The notes under the pieces were generated by a model. That model did not search any database. It was not told where the DNA came from and saw nothing but the letters and a program-made list of their open reading frames with translations. From positions 1-64,000 of the forward strand of contig UQWM01000003.1 of assembly GCA_900544795.1 (NCBI GenBank): 64,000 nt of DNA, read 5' to 3'. This DNA comes from an uncultured Phascolarctobacterium sp. (lineage in GTDB: Bacteria > Bacillota > Negativicutes > Acidaminococcales > Acidaminococcaceae). The position numbers were made by a program, and so were the translations under genes. Below are positions 31,064-38,544 of this stretch, in pieces. Every line of letters begins with the position of its first letter. The stretch's first letter is position 1.

Positions 31064-33542
31064 CAAACTCGTGGAAAGCGCCCAGCTTAAAGTAATAGCT
31101 GCTTTCAGGGCTTATCTTACGTCCAACCTCAAAACCGATGCGGCCAATGGCGCTGGTAACACCATCAACATTAATCTTTGTCCCGCGTTCAGTAGTGAAA
31201 TCAACACTGCTGATCCTGCCCACAGTAAGTTGCGCCTGCGGCGTGAAGAACCAGCCCTTTTCATAATTTTTCTGTCTGCCATACTCAAAGCTGATGCTGT
31301 AAGCAGCACTGTTATAATCACTGCGTTCAGCAAATTCGCCGTAAGTCTGCATCTTATGGTCCAAACGACCACCGCGCAATACCAGATCAGTATAATGGCC
31401 CTTGTCGCCAAACCATGTCGTATACAGGTTCAACGCCGTAAAATCAGTCTCACCTTGACCGGCAGTATACCCCAGCTTGCCCTCGCTGCGCTCCAGCACC
31501 AAACCATTCGTGCGCTGGCCGCGGGTCTTATCATAGCCTAATTGATAAGTATGGTACTTATCAGTATAGCCCTGACCTTTTAGCTTACCATGATACATAC
31601 GTGCCCACACGCCGTCATCGCCGTGCTCGCCGCTGCGGATATCGCCTAAACGCTTACGCAGAGTATCGTTAGTAGCGCGCCATAAGCTGTAATCACTGGC
31701 AAAACCATCGTTGATAGTTTGCGTATTGCCATTGTCCTGCTTCTCGATCTTCGTCAAATACCATTCATCGGCACCTGCCCCCAGGGTATCGCCACGTTCC
31801 ACCGTCGGCAGCACATCCCACAAACCGCCGGTATCCATATAACGGCCTTCAAACACGGCATTGCTGCTGTTGTCAGTTATCAAATGCAGTTTCTTTTCGC
31901 CTGTGACCTCGCCATTAAGCAAGCTCAGGTCGTAAACATGCACATAATGCGTGCTGCCTGCCGCCGATGAATTTATCACCAGCTTATCGCCGTTAGCTTC
32001 GCTGTCCAGTTCAGTATTGAACTTGAACACACCACCGCTACCGCTCAAATCGTCAACCGTCACTACAGTATTCATACCCGCCTCATGGCTAAGGTTAACC
32101 ATACTGTTGCCGCTAACGTGCAAACTGCTCACCTCAGAGCTGCTGGTAACATGCCAGTAGCTGTTATCCTTCAGCGCCAGATTGATAGTGCCGCCGTTAG
32201 TAAGCGCCGTATTGCCCGTAAACACCGAATTTTGGGCCATATCCAAATCTATGGAACCACCGTTATCAGCCAGCATATTACCCGTGATATTAAAGGTCGA
32301 ATTACCAGCCGTACCGGTTATCGTACCTGCATCGGCATAAACGGCATAGCCATCATTATCATTTGTGTCGATGGTAGCGCCACCGGCAAAATCAATACTG
32401 CCCGTATCCGCACTAACATAAGCGCCGTGCGAGCCGCTGCCAGCAACCGAAATATCGATACCGTCAACAGCCTCAACAACACCGTTTTGCGCCAGCAAGC
32501 CGTGCGACCCGTCACCCGTAGTAGTAACACCAACATTATCATCCAAAGACAATACTGAACCTGTCATGTTTACAAAGGCGACATAAGAACCGTCACCAGC
32601 TGTCTCAATTCTACTGCCTGCTCCAATCGTAACGCTGCCGTTTTCAACAGTGCCTTTAGCAGACGACTCTTTATACGCGGCAACGCCATGCGACGCGTCA
32701 CCTTGAGTTTGAATGGTAGAACCAGTACCGATCTGTAGCACACCTGCATTAGCCGCCATAGAAACTGCATAGGCCCCGTCGCCATTAGTAACAAAAGTTC
32801 CGCCATTACCAACTTCTATCTTACCATTTCCAGCAGTTAAACTGATCACATGGGCCTCAGCGCCGTCTGTTTGCCACTCAGCTCTGTCGCCAGCCTTAAA
32901 TTGGCTGTCAGTACCCGAAATATTTACGGCGTATGCAGTGTCACCATTAGTCAGAATCTTGCTGTCGTTACCTATTGTTACATCATTACCATAATTTCCC
33001 GTCACATAAATAGCATGCGAACTATTATGAGTTGTAGAAATATCTAAGCCATTGCCTACTACTATAGTATTGCCATAGTTAGTCCTTAATCCGTATGCGT
33101 GATTGTAAAGATCGCCCGAGCCTTGTGCGCCGGTTATTTTGATCGTCAAATCATCACCTGCGGTAAACGTGCTATAGCCATTTAAATTTACACCATCGGC
33201 ACTATCCCCGGATGCTTCAATAGTCCAGCCACTACCAATGATTATATTGGCCGTACTTCCTGAATTAGCCGGATTTGTCCGTATAGCATCGGCAGCATCA
33301 GCTGCGGTTTTAACAGTTACGTTATTCGCGTGGCTAACATCTGTAGTATTAGCTCCATTTGCATAAACTCCATGATATTGTGGAAAAGTAGTGTTACCAG
33401 TAACGTCAATCGTATCCCCAGTCTGAACCAGAGATTCATTTCCACCCCAAATCATTTGGTAATGCGTGGCAGCATCAACTGTGTATGCCGGACAAGATAA
33501 CATCACTGCCAACATCAACTGCAAAGATTTCTTGTTTTTCAT
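31047..33542 (-). CDS. Autotransporter (type V secretion) with a prematurely ended beta-barrel
   Basis: An 831-residue outer-membrane protein. A signal peptide (residues 1-25, ending VDAA) is followed by a passenger of about 600 residues made of beta-helix repeats with the recurring pattern T-x-GDGS/A-H/Y-G/A-V and IGxGxxIxT, as in AIDA-like adhesins. The autotransporter barrel starts near residue 644 (GVWARMYHGKLKGQGYTDKY) but stops after FKLGAFHEFDGDRQ, about 188 residues in. A complete barrel is about 250-265 residues and ends in an aromatic residue, so the last strands are missing. Export and assembly are doubtful. No ribosome-proximal regulatory element was identified in the AT-rich upstream region. 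Confidence 0.85.
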   Translation of the reverse strand: MKNKKSLQLMLAVMLSCPAYTVDAATHYQMIWGGNESLVQTGDTIDVTGNTTFPQYHGVYANGANTTDVSHANNVTVKTAADAADAIRTNPANSGSTANIIIGSGWTIEASGDSADGVNLNGYSTFTAGDDLTIKITGAQGSGDLYNHAYGLRTNYGNTIVVGNGLDISTTHNSSHAIYVTGNYGNDVTIGNDSKILTNGDTAYAVNISGTDSQFKAGDRAEWQTDGAEAHVISLTAGNGKIEVGNGGTFVTNGDGAYAVSMAANAGVLQIGTGSTIQTQGDASHGVAAYKESSAKGTVENGSVTIGAGSRIETAGDGSYVAFVNMTGSVLSLDDNVGVTTTGDGSHGLLAQNGVVEAVDGIDISVAGSGSHGAYVSADTGSIDFAGGATIDTNDNDGYAVYADAGTITGTAGNSTFNITGNMLADNGGSIDLDMAQNSVFTGNTALTNGGTINLALKDNSYWHVTSSSEVSSLHVSGNSMVNLSHEAGMNTVVTVDDLSGSGGVFKFNTELDSEANGDKLVINSSAAGSTHYVHVYDLSLLNGEVTGEKKLHLITDNSSNAVFEGRYMDTGGLWDVLPTVERGDTLGAGADEWYLTKIEKQDNGNTQTINDGFASDYSLWRATNDTLRKRLGDIRSGEHGDDGVWARMYHGKLKGQGYTDKYHTYQLGYDKTRGQRTNGLVLERSEGKLGYTAGQGETDFTALNLYTTWFGDKGHYTDLVLRGGRLDHKMQTYGEFAERSDYNSAAYSISFEYGRQKNYEKGWFFTPQAQLTVGRISSVDFTTERGTKINVDGVTSAIGRIGFEVGRKISPESSYYFKLGAFHEFDGDRQ

Positions 33543-34230
33543 TGCAACCCTCTCCTTTATTGAGTTTTAAATTTATAATTTTCATATACTCAAAACCGTT
33601 CCCCAACAATTTTAAATATATTAAAGTTTATTTATTACACTTTAAAACATCTACTTCCTTTAAATTATTAAAATTATACTTTAGCAATGTAATAATAATT
33701 GTTAAAAATCGCTTTCTCAATATCCTATTGAATATTTTTGCTTTTTGTTCATATTTTATTCACATTATAATGATTTTATTTGCTTACTGTTTTTTAACTT
33801 CCACCTATTTTCACCGCACTCATTTTAATAATAATCAATTTTTTACAATTAATGTTTTTCTTGCCTGCCAGGCCTTTAAAGTGCTCTTTTGGCTTAATTA
33901 TTTGTTTTAATCACATATTTAACTATTATTGTAATTAAAAAAAGTACGTAAGCTTCGTCAATAAAAATCATTGGTGAAGCTTACGTACTTTACAGCATAT
34001 TAATTTTAACTATTATTAATATTTATTCAAAGTGTACCTGTTTTTATATTTTTGTATAATTTGTAAACTCGCAAGTAAACGCCCAGTCTCGTCAGCCGCA
34101 ACTAACAGTCGTCACAAAGCTTTCTCTTTCCCTATAAATATACATCTAATTTATACTTGCACAGCAACATTCAACCAAATTTCACTCCTCCTGCAAAAGC
34201 TCCAACTGTTTACAGGCAACTGCAAACATA
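33543..34230. other. AT-rich intergenic region upstream of the autotransporter
   Basis: About 690 bases with no convincing gene. It includes a long inverted repeat at 33940-33991 (AAAGTACGTAAGCTTC and its complement, 20-base loop) with a U-run on the minus strand, possibly the terminator of a small minus-strand RNA. A GCAGGAGGAGTG ribosome-like site near 34190 precedes only a 12-codon frame. Confidence 0.5.
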
Positions 34231-34270
34231 AAAATGCCTATCAAGGTTAGTTAACCTTGATAGGCATTTT
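34231..34270 (-). terminator. Terminator of the small exported protein gene
   Basis: AAAATGCCTATCAAGGTTA/TAACCTTGATAGGCATTTT, a near-perfect 19-bp stem. Confidence 0.9.
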
Positions 34271-34288
34271 ATTATACTTGTTTACTTA

Positions 34289-34714
34289 TTATTTTTGTTC
34301 CTGCTGCACTTCCAGCGGTACAAACACAAACTCGTTCATTTTGCCATTTTTGTCAAAACCATATATAGCACGTACCACCTGTTGCCTGCTGTAATTCACC
34401 AAATAAGTCAGACGGTCGCCCTGATCAAAACGCTCGTAAGCCATAAAATGGATAGCCTTCTGCGTGCCAAAACGTTCTTTCAGTTGTTTTTGCAGCTCGG
34501 CAAAACTCTCTGGCGTTATCTTGTTCTGCAAATCAGCTACCATATCGCCTCGCAGCTGAGCAAAGCCGCTGCTATCGGGGGTATTTAAAGCCGTTACAAA
34601 CTTATCAACGACCCGCTGTTGTTTGTTCAAGTCAGTACCGTCTCCTGCCGCAAAACACATACCGCTCACTGCCATCACCAAAATCGTTGTTACCAATGCT
34701 ACTAACTTTTTCAT
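34289..34714 (-). CDS. Small exported protein (DUF3887-like)
   Basis: A 141-residue exported protein. The Sec signal peptide covers residues 1-22 (ending GMCFA). The mature part has the pattern of DUF3887/DUF4019-type domains: VVDKFVTALNTPDSSGFAQL, then an NTF2-like FMAYERFDQGDRLTYLVNYS. A single-domain periplasmic protein of unknown role. ATG 34714 is chosen over a TTG three bases upstream; GGGGAA lies at a suitable distance. Confidence 0.65.
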   Translation of the reverse strand: MKKLVALVTTILVMAVSGMCFAAGDGTDLNKQQRVVDKFVTALNTPDSSGFAQLRGDMVADLQNKITPESFAELQKQLKERFGTQKAIHFMAYERFDQGDRLTYLVNYSRQQVVRAIYGFDKNGKMNEFVFVPLEVQQEQK

Positions 34715-34813
34715 CAACCTTTGTTCCCCTTTGCTCGTTTAGTTTAGTCAGCCGCTGCCACAAAGGCAGCGGCTGCTTGTGATCACTGCATTTCTGCGAC
34801 CCTGCCCGCAGGG

Positions 34814-35000
34814 TTACTCGCTTTTTGCTTTTGCCTCTGCACTTTCAGCAGCTGTATCGTCAGCTTTTTCAGCAGGCTTTTCTTGGCTGTACTTTTCCTT
34901 CAGCTCGTTATAATTATCAGCCAGCTTGGCATACTTGTACGCTCATGGTTAATAATACTGCTGCCAGCAAACGCCTGGCCCGCATATCCCTTTTACTCAT
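34814..35000 (-). pseudogene. Frameshifted small exported protein
   Basis: ATG 35000 overlaps the stop of the upstream XRE gene. The first frame encodes a signal-peptide-like MSKRDMRARRLLAAVLLTM and then stops early. In a neighbouring frame the sequence continues as YKYAKLADNYNELKEKYSQE plus a Glu/Lys/Ala-rich tail ending KAKSE at 34814. One base lost or gained near 34940 would join them into one protein of about 60 residues, so this is probably a recent frameshift (or a sequencing error). Confidence 0.5.
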
Positions 35001-35409
35001 TGTCCATCTCCCTTTCGCTTCCCTTGTTTTTGCTTGTAGCCTTGATTTTCGCCTTGCTTGCAACTTGCGGGGCAAGGCCTTGCTGCCGCACAGTTTTTTT
35101 GGTTGCCTGCACTATTTGCAGCAATATACCGATGTCTTCGGCGCTGTAGTGCTGTTCCTGCGGCGGCGGCTCGGCGCTACTAACCGCTAAACCGGGCGGG
35201 GCAAAAAAATCGTCCAGCTTACACTGAAAGATGTTGGCTATACGCATCAGCAGGCGCAGGTTTACCAGCACCCGGCCATGTTCGATATTGCTCATATGTG
35301 TTTGGCTGATGCCCAAACTTTTAGCCAGTTCTCCCTGGCTGATATGGTTGACGTTGCGGAACATTTTGATGTTGATACCCAAACCGTTCAAGCTGTTTTC
35401 GTCGTACAT
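34993..35409 (-). CDS. XRE-family regulator, type A with extended tail
   Basis: A 138-residue protein. The helix-turn-helix at residues 8-68 (LGINIKMFRNVNHISQGEL, LGISQTHMSNIEHGRVLV, LLMRIANIFQCKLDDFF) is closely related to the type A proteins at 24.3 and 25.7 kb. The C-terminal 65 residues are low-complexity and basic (KKTVRQQGLAPQVASKAKIK). It overlaps the start of the small frameshifted gene, suggesting one transcript. Confidence 0.85.
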   Translation of the reverse strand: MYDENSLNGLGINIKMFRNVNHISQGELAKSLGISQTHMSNIEHGRVLVNLRLLMRIANIFQCKLDDFFAPPGLAVSSAEPPPQEQHYSAEDIGILLQIVQATKKTVRQQGLAPQVASKAKIKATSKNKGSEREMDNE

Positions 35410-35971
35410 GGCTCACCTCGCTATCGACAGTAAAGCAGTTAGATATGTTGATTTTTCAAAGTAATCGTTTGTATATTTTGAAGCATTAGGTAAAAATTAT
35501 TCATAGCAGCTATAACCTCCGCCATTATAGCACTGTTGTGCCCCCCCACAAGACGCGTCGAGGACCTTTTGTATAATTTTAGGCAAGCGCCGCGATATGA
35601 TTGGCGCCGCTGTGCCGCTCAAACGCGGCTTGGCGGCTTGTTTTATGGGGTTTGGCAAGAGGCGAAAATTTTTTAAAAAAAATTTTAAAATTTTCAGTTT
35701 TTTACCTTTGGCAAAGTAAATTTGTGTGTAGTTTTGTATTTAGGTAATCTTTTTTTATTCCTAAAAGGCATTTTATGCAGTCTAAATTTTTATGTTTTTT
35801 ATTTACTTTTATTTGATTTGCGTGTTTGGGTTTGTTTTATCTCGAAGGTTTTAAGATTGATATTTTGGGTTTCTATTTCTTATCAAGCTTTTTTATAAAA
35901 AAGCTGTATAACAAAACGAAAAGTAATTTTACTAGCCAGCTTATATACATGCACAATCCAAAATAAAAAGA
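35410..35971. other. Intergenic region without recognisable gene
   Basis: About 560 bases. There is a GC-rich patch (35575-35660) with short inverted repeats around GGCGCCGC, flanked by T-rich stretches, and a TATAAT-like box at 35571. No reading frame with a ribosome site was seen on either strand. Confidence 0.5.
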
Positions 35972-36009
35972 TAAAAGGAATAACCTGCCGGGGCAGGTTA
36001 TTCCTTTTA
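35972..36009 (-). terminator. Terminator of the 36.0 kb XRE gene
   Basis: AAAAGGAATAACCTGCC/GGCAGGTTATTCCTTTT with a U-rich tail on the minus strand. Confidence 0.9.
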
Positions 36010-36210
36010 CTTGAACACTATTTCTTTACCCAGCGCTTTCAATATCTCGCCCAGCAGATTGACGCTGCAATTACATTCTTCCCGCTCGATGCGCCCATAA
36101 TAGTTGACCGACATATTGCAGCGCTCGGCCACGTCGTTTTGGGTGAGCCCCTGCTCGATGCGCAGCAGATACAGTTTACTGCCAATATTGTTATAGGTAT
36201 GCTTGCTCAT
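36007..36210 (-). CDS. Small XRE-family regulator (third type)
   Basis: A 67-residue helix-turn-helix protein: IGSKLYLLRIEQGLTQNDV, CNMSVNYYGRIEREECNC and a final LGKEIVFK. It differs from both type A and type B above. ATG 36210 is preferred because GGGG lies 4-5 nt upstream; an upstream ATG at 36312 lacks a site. It is divergent from the sigma-like gene, so it could regulate it. Confidence 0.82.
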   Translation of the reverse strand: MSKHTYNNIGSKLYLLRIEQGLTQNDVAERCNMSVNYYGRIEREECNCSVNLLGEILKALGKEIVFK

Positions 36211-36407
36211 TTTACCCCTCCGGCTAAAAATTTTGATTGAGAAAAATTTTAACCGCAAAAGCCGTAAAGCAAAACAACCCCACAGGTTGTTTTTATTTTT
36301 ACCTACCTGCAAGGTTGTTTACAAGCCCACCGTAAAAGCGCATACTAAGCCCTGTTACGCGTGATGTTTTACAGTATAGCCTGCTATCATAAAAAACGAA
36401 AGAACTG

Positions 36408-37022
36408 ATGACTATAAAAACTGGAGCGAAGACGGCTGCCACGACGCAGCCCGATAATTTGAAATTGTTGATAGCAGCCGCACAGGGCGGCGATAAACAG
36501 GCGCTGGTGCAGCTGTGCGATGATTTTAGCCCGCTTTTAAAAAGCGAGTCCCGACGCGAGATGTTTTACAAATCGCTGGGCCAAGATGCGGAAGGAATTG
36601 CCGTGCTGGCTTTTATTGAACTGGTGCTTAAATATAACGGACAGGATTTTGAAAACTGGCCGGGCTACGCCCGCTGCAGAGTGCATTTTGCACTGTTTGA
36701 CGCCATGGAAAAGCAGGGCGAGGTTTGGGAGAACGAGATAACTTTGGCCATGGGCAACAGCGCAGTGACGGAACTATTAGAAACTGCCGGTTTGCGTAAA
36801 ACCGGGCTGGACGAATTGGCACAGCTGCTGTTATCGCTGGAATTGCAGCAGGCTTTGGCACAGCTGACGGCCGAGCAGCGGCAGGTACTGGAGTTGGTGT
36901 TTCTGCGCCAGCGCAAGCCGCAGGAGGCCGCCCAAATACTGGACTGCAGTGTGCGCAATATATCAAAGCACCGTTTGAACGGGCTTGCCAAACTGCGCCA
37001 GATGCTTGCCCAGGAACACTGA
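36408..37022 (+). CDS. Sigma-70-like RNA polymerase factor
   Basis: A 204-residue protein with a region 2-like N-terminal half (LKLLIAAAQGGDKQALVQL, QDAEGIAVLAFIELVLKYN) and a clear region 4 helix-turn-helix at the C-terminus (QALAQLTAEQRQVLELVFLR, PQEAAQILDCSVRNISKHR). The size fits an ECF-like or phage-type sigma factor. The ribosome site GAAAGA is weak. No anti-sigma gene is next to it. It is divergent from a small XRE regulator. Targets unknown. Confidence 0.75.
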   Translation: MTIKTGAKTAATTQPDNLKLLIAAAQGGDKQALVQLCDDFSPLLKSESRREMFYKSLGQDAEGIAVLAFIELVLKYNGQDFENWPGYARCRVHFALFDAMEKQGEVWENEITLAMGNSAVTELLETAGLRKTGLDELAQLLLSLELQQALAQLTAEQRQVLELVFLRQRKPQEAAQILDCSVRNISKHRLNGLAKLRQMLAQEH

Positions 37023-37060
37023 TTTAGCTTTTACTATAAATATACTTGTATACTGACAAC

Positions 37061-37092
37061 AAAAAAGCATCGACCTAGGTCGATGCTTTTTG
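37061..37092. terminator. Bidirectional terminator
   Basis: AAAAAGCATCGACC/GGTCGATGCTTTTT between convergent genes. Confidence 0.9.
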
Positions 37093-37569
37093 TTTGTAAT
37101 AACGGCAGCTCACTTCGTCAAGCAAGGTAAAGCCGCAGGCTAATAATGTTTGGGCAGAGGCTTTGTTGGCCTTGTCGATGTCGGCCGTGACCAGCTGCGC
37201 ACCCGGCAAGGCAAAAATTTTGTCTGCCAGCAGGCTGACCATACCTTTACCCAGCCCTTGTCCAAGATATGCTTCTTCGCCGATCAGGTAGTCAATACCG
37301 TATGCGTTTGCCAGCGGCAATGTGCCAAAGTCTTCGTCGCTGTCTGCACATTTATAGTATTGGCATAAGCCGATAGGTTGGCCTTGCCACTGTACAAAAA
37401 GGTAGTTCAGCCACTTAAATTCTCCGTTACGCTCGCCTATCTCATACATCCAGTCAGCGATGGTGACCTGCATATGTGGTATTTCGTACCAGCGTTTTAC
37501 ATGCTCCTTGTTCAGCCAGGCTTCTACCAACGGTACATCATTATCATTGAGCGGTCTTAATTCTAACAT
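37075..37569 (-). CDS. GNAT-family N-acetyltransferase (AAC(6')-like)
   Basis: A 164-residue acetyl-CoA-dependent N-acetyltransferase. The acetyl-CoA loop is in YLIGEEAYLGQGLGKGMVSL at about residues 94-113, followed by DIDKANKASAQTLLACGF. The N-terminal PLVEAWLNKEHVKRWY resembles aminoglycoside 6'-acetyltransferases and related RimJ-like enzymes. The substrate cannot be decided from sequence and no resistance claim is made. A structured leader of about 128 nt and a good promoter precede it. Confidence 0.85.
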   Translation of the reverse strand: MLELRPLNDNDVPLVEAWLNKEHVKRWYEIPHMQVTIADWMYEIGERNGEFKWLNYLFVQWQGQPIGLCQYYKCADSDEDFGTLPLANAYGIDYLIGEEAYLGQGLGKGMVSLLADKIFALPGAQLVTADIDKANKASAQTLLACGFTLLDEVSCRYYKQKAST

Positions 37570-37697
37570 GGGCCCCTCCTAATACTTAAATCTTTTCCAC
37601 GCCTGGAATAAAGAAAGCCACGACACCAGTGGCTCGCGGCTTCCTTTCAAATTCCAAATTTCGAGTGAGGGCCGACGTACCACCATCGGCTGTCTCT
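37570..37697 (-). promoter_or_regulatory. Structured leader RNA of the acetyltransferase gene (class unknown)
   Basis: Transcribed from the promoter at 37704-37732. On the minus strand it can form three hairpins: GCCGA/TCGGC with loop TGGTGGTACG (37690-37671), AAATT/AATTT, and AGCCAC/GTGGCT (37634-37616). The purine-rich linkers between them look conserved in style. It does not match a riboswitch I know. The GGTGGTAC loop resembles the T-box motif, but no stem I or specifier region is present. Confidence 0.45.
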
Positions 37698-37703
37698 TTT
37701 TAC

Positions 37704-37732
37704 ATTTTAGCATGTTTGGTACTGATTTTCAA
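37704..37732 (-). promoter_or_regulatory. Sigma-A promoter of the acetyltransferase gene
   Basis: TTGAAA (37732-37727), 17-nt spacer, TAAAAT (37709-37704). Confidence 0.7.
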
Positions 37733-37778
37733 CTTTTTACACTTGCACCAGCTAATAATAAATCTATTACCTTTAATT

Positions 37779-38153
37779 TTAAATAATTATATCCCTAAGA
37801 TCCTGATGCTCTATCCAATAGGCGGCTTTGGTTTCTTTTCTAAAGGCCCTGACGCCTTTCATCACGGCGATCAAGTGAAATTCCTGCTGCTTGCGGGTGA
37901 GGGTAAATTTTTTGCGGCTGTATTCGGCCCTAAACTCCCTAAACTGATCCTGCACCTTTTCCCTGATCTCATATGCCCACGCCGTTTGCTTGGCCGAACC
38001 TTGGAGGCGTGGCAGCTGCTTGCCCTGTGAAGTAGCCCTTGCTTCGGCAGAAGCACACTTAGGGCAGGGCTTACTGCTCATTCTGTCTATCTTGCCCTGG
38101 TCTGCATTGTCGGGAATATCTATTTCGTGCTGACATTCACATATGATTTTCAT
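37779..38153 (-). CDS. Hypothetical protein with an N-terminal zinc-ribbon-like motif
   Basis: A 124-residue protein that I do not recognise. It opens with MKIICECQHEIDIP and a CPKC pair near residue 30, which together could bind one zinc ion. The rest is a basic helical region (EIREKVQDQFREFRAEYSRK) ending in DLRDIII. The mix suggests a nucleic-acid-binding or regulatory protein. No operon partner is evident. Confidence 0.6.
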   Translation of the reverse strand: MKIICECQHEIDIPDNADQGKIDRMSSKPCPKCASAEARATSQGKQLPRLQGSAKQTAWAYEIREKVQDQFREFRAEYSRKKFTLTRKQQEFHLIAVMKGVRAFRKETKAAYWIEHQDLRDIII

Positions 38154-38425
38154 ATCTATCCTCTGAATATTTCTAAATTTATTATGACCTGTAGGGTTGT
38201 GGCGATCAATCGATCAGTACAGCCTCTGCCTTCAATTTTAGCATTTTATATACAGAAAAACAATCAAGGCCGCTTTTTAGTGCCTATGCTCTAGCTTCAG
38301 CGGCAAGCGGCAAAATGAACTACACTTCATTTTCTGCCCAAAACATCAAAGTTTTTGCATTTGAGTGCAAAAACTTTACTATTTTGTTGGTTTTGTGATA
38401 TGGTTTGCACATAAAAATGCGAACA
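38154..38425. other. Intergenic region with a strong inverted repeat
   Basis: No gene seen. A perfect 12-bp stem AAAGTTTTTGCA/TGCAAAAACTTT at 38349-38378 with a 6-base loop has no U-run, so it is not an obvious terminator. Confidence 0.5.
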
Positions 38426-38476
38426 AAAAGCCTGTGACCTACCTTAAACAAAAGGTAGATCACAGGCTTTATTTTT
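38426..38476. terminator. Terminator of guaA
   Basis: AAAAAGCCTGTGACCTACCTT pairs with AGGTAGATCACAGGCTTT; U-runs occur in both directions. Confidence 0.85.
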
Positions 38477-38544
38477 ATGAGTTTTTAAAGCTAAACACAA
38501 GAACTAGCAAACGCCAGGTTTGTGTGGCTTTTAGTGCCTGCCCT

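Noticed and set aside
34825..35190. Overlapping plus-strand frames near 34.8-35.2 kb
   Set aside because: They are antisense to the XRE gene and the frameshifted exported gene and have no start signals.
37671..37690. T-box-like GGTGGTAC motif before the acetyltransferase
   Set aside because: Only the short motif is present; there is no stem I, specifier loop or room for one after the predicted transcription start.
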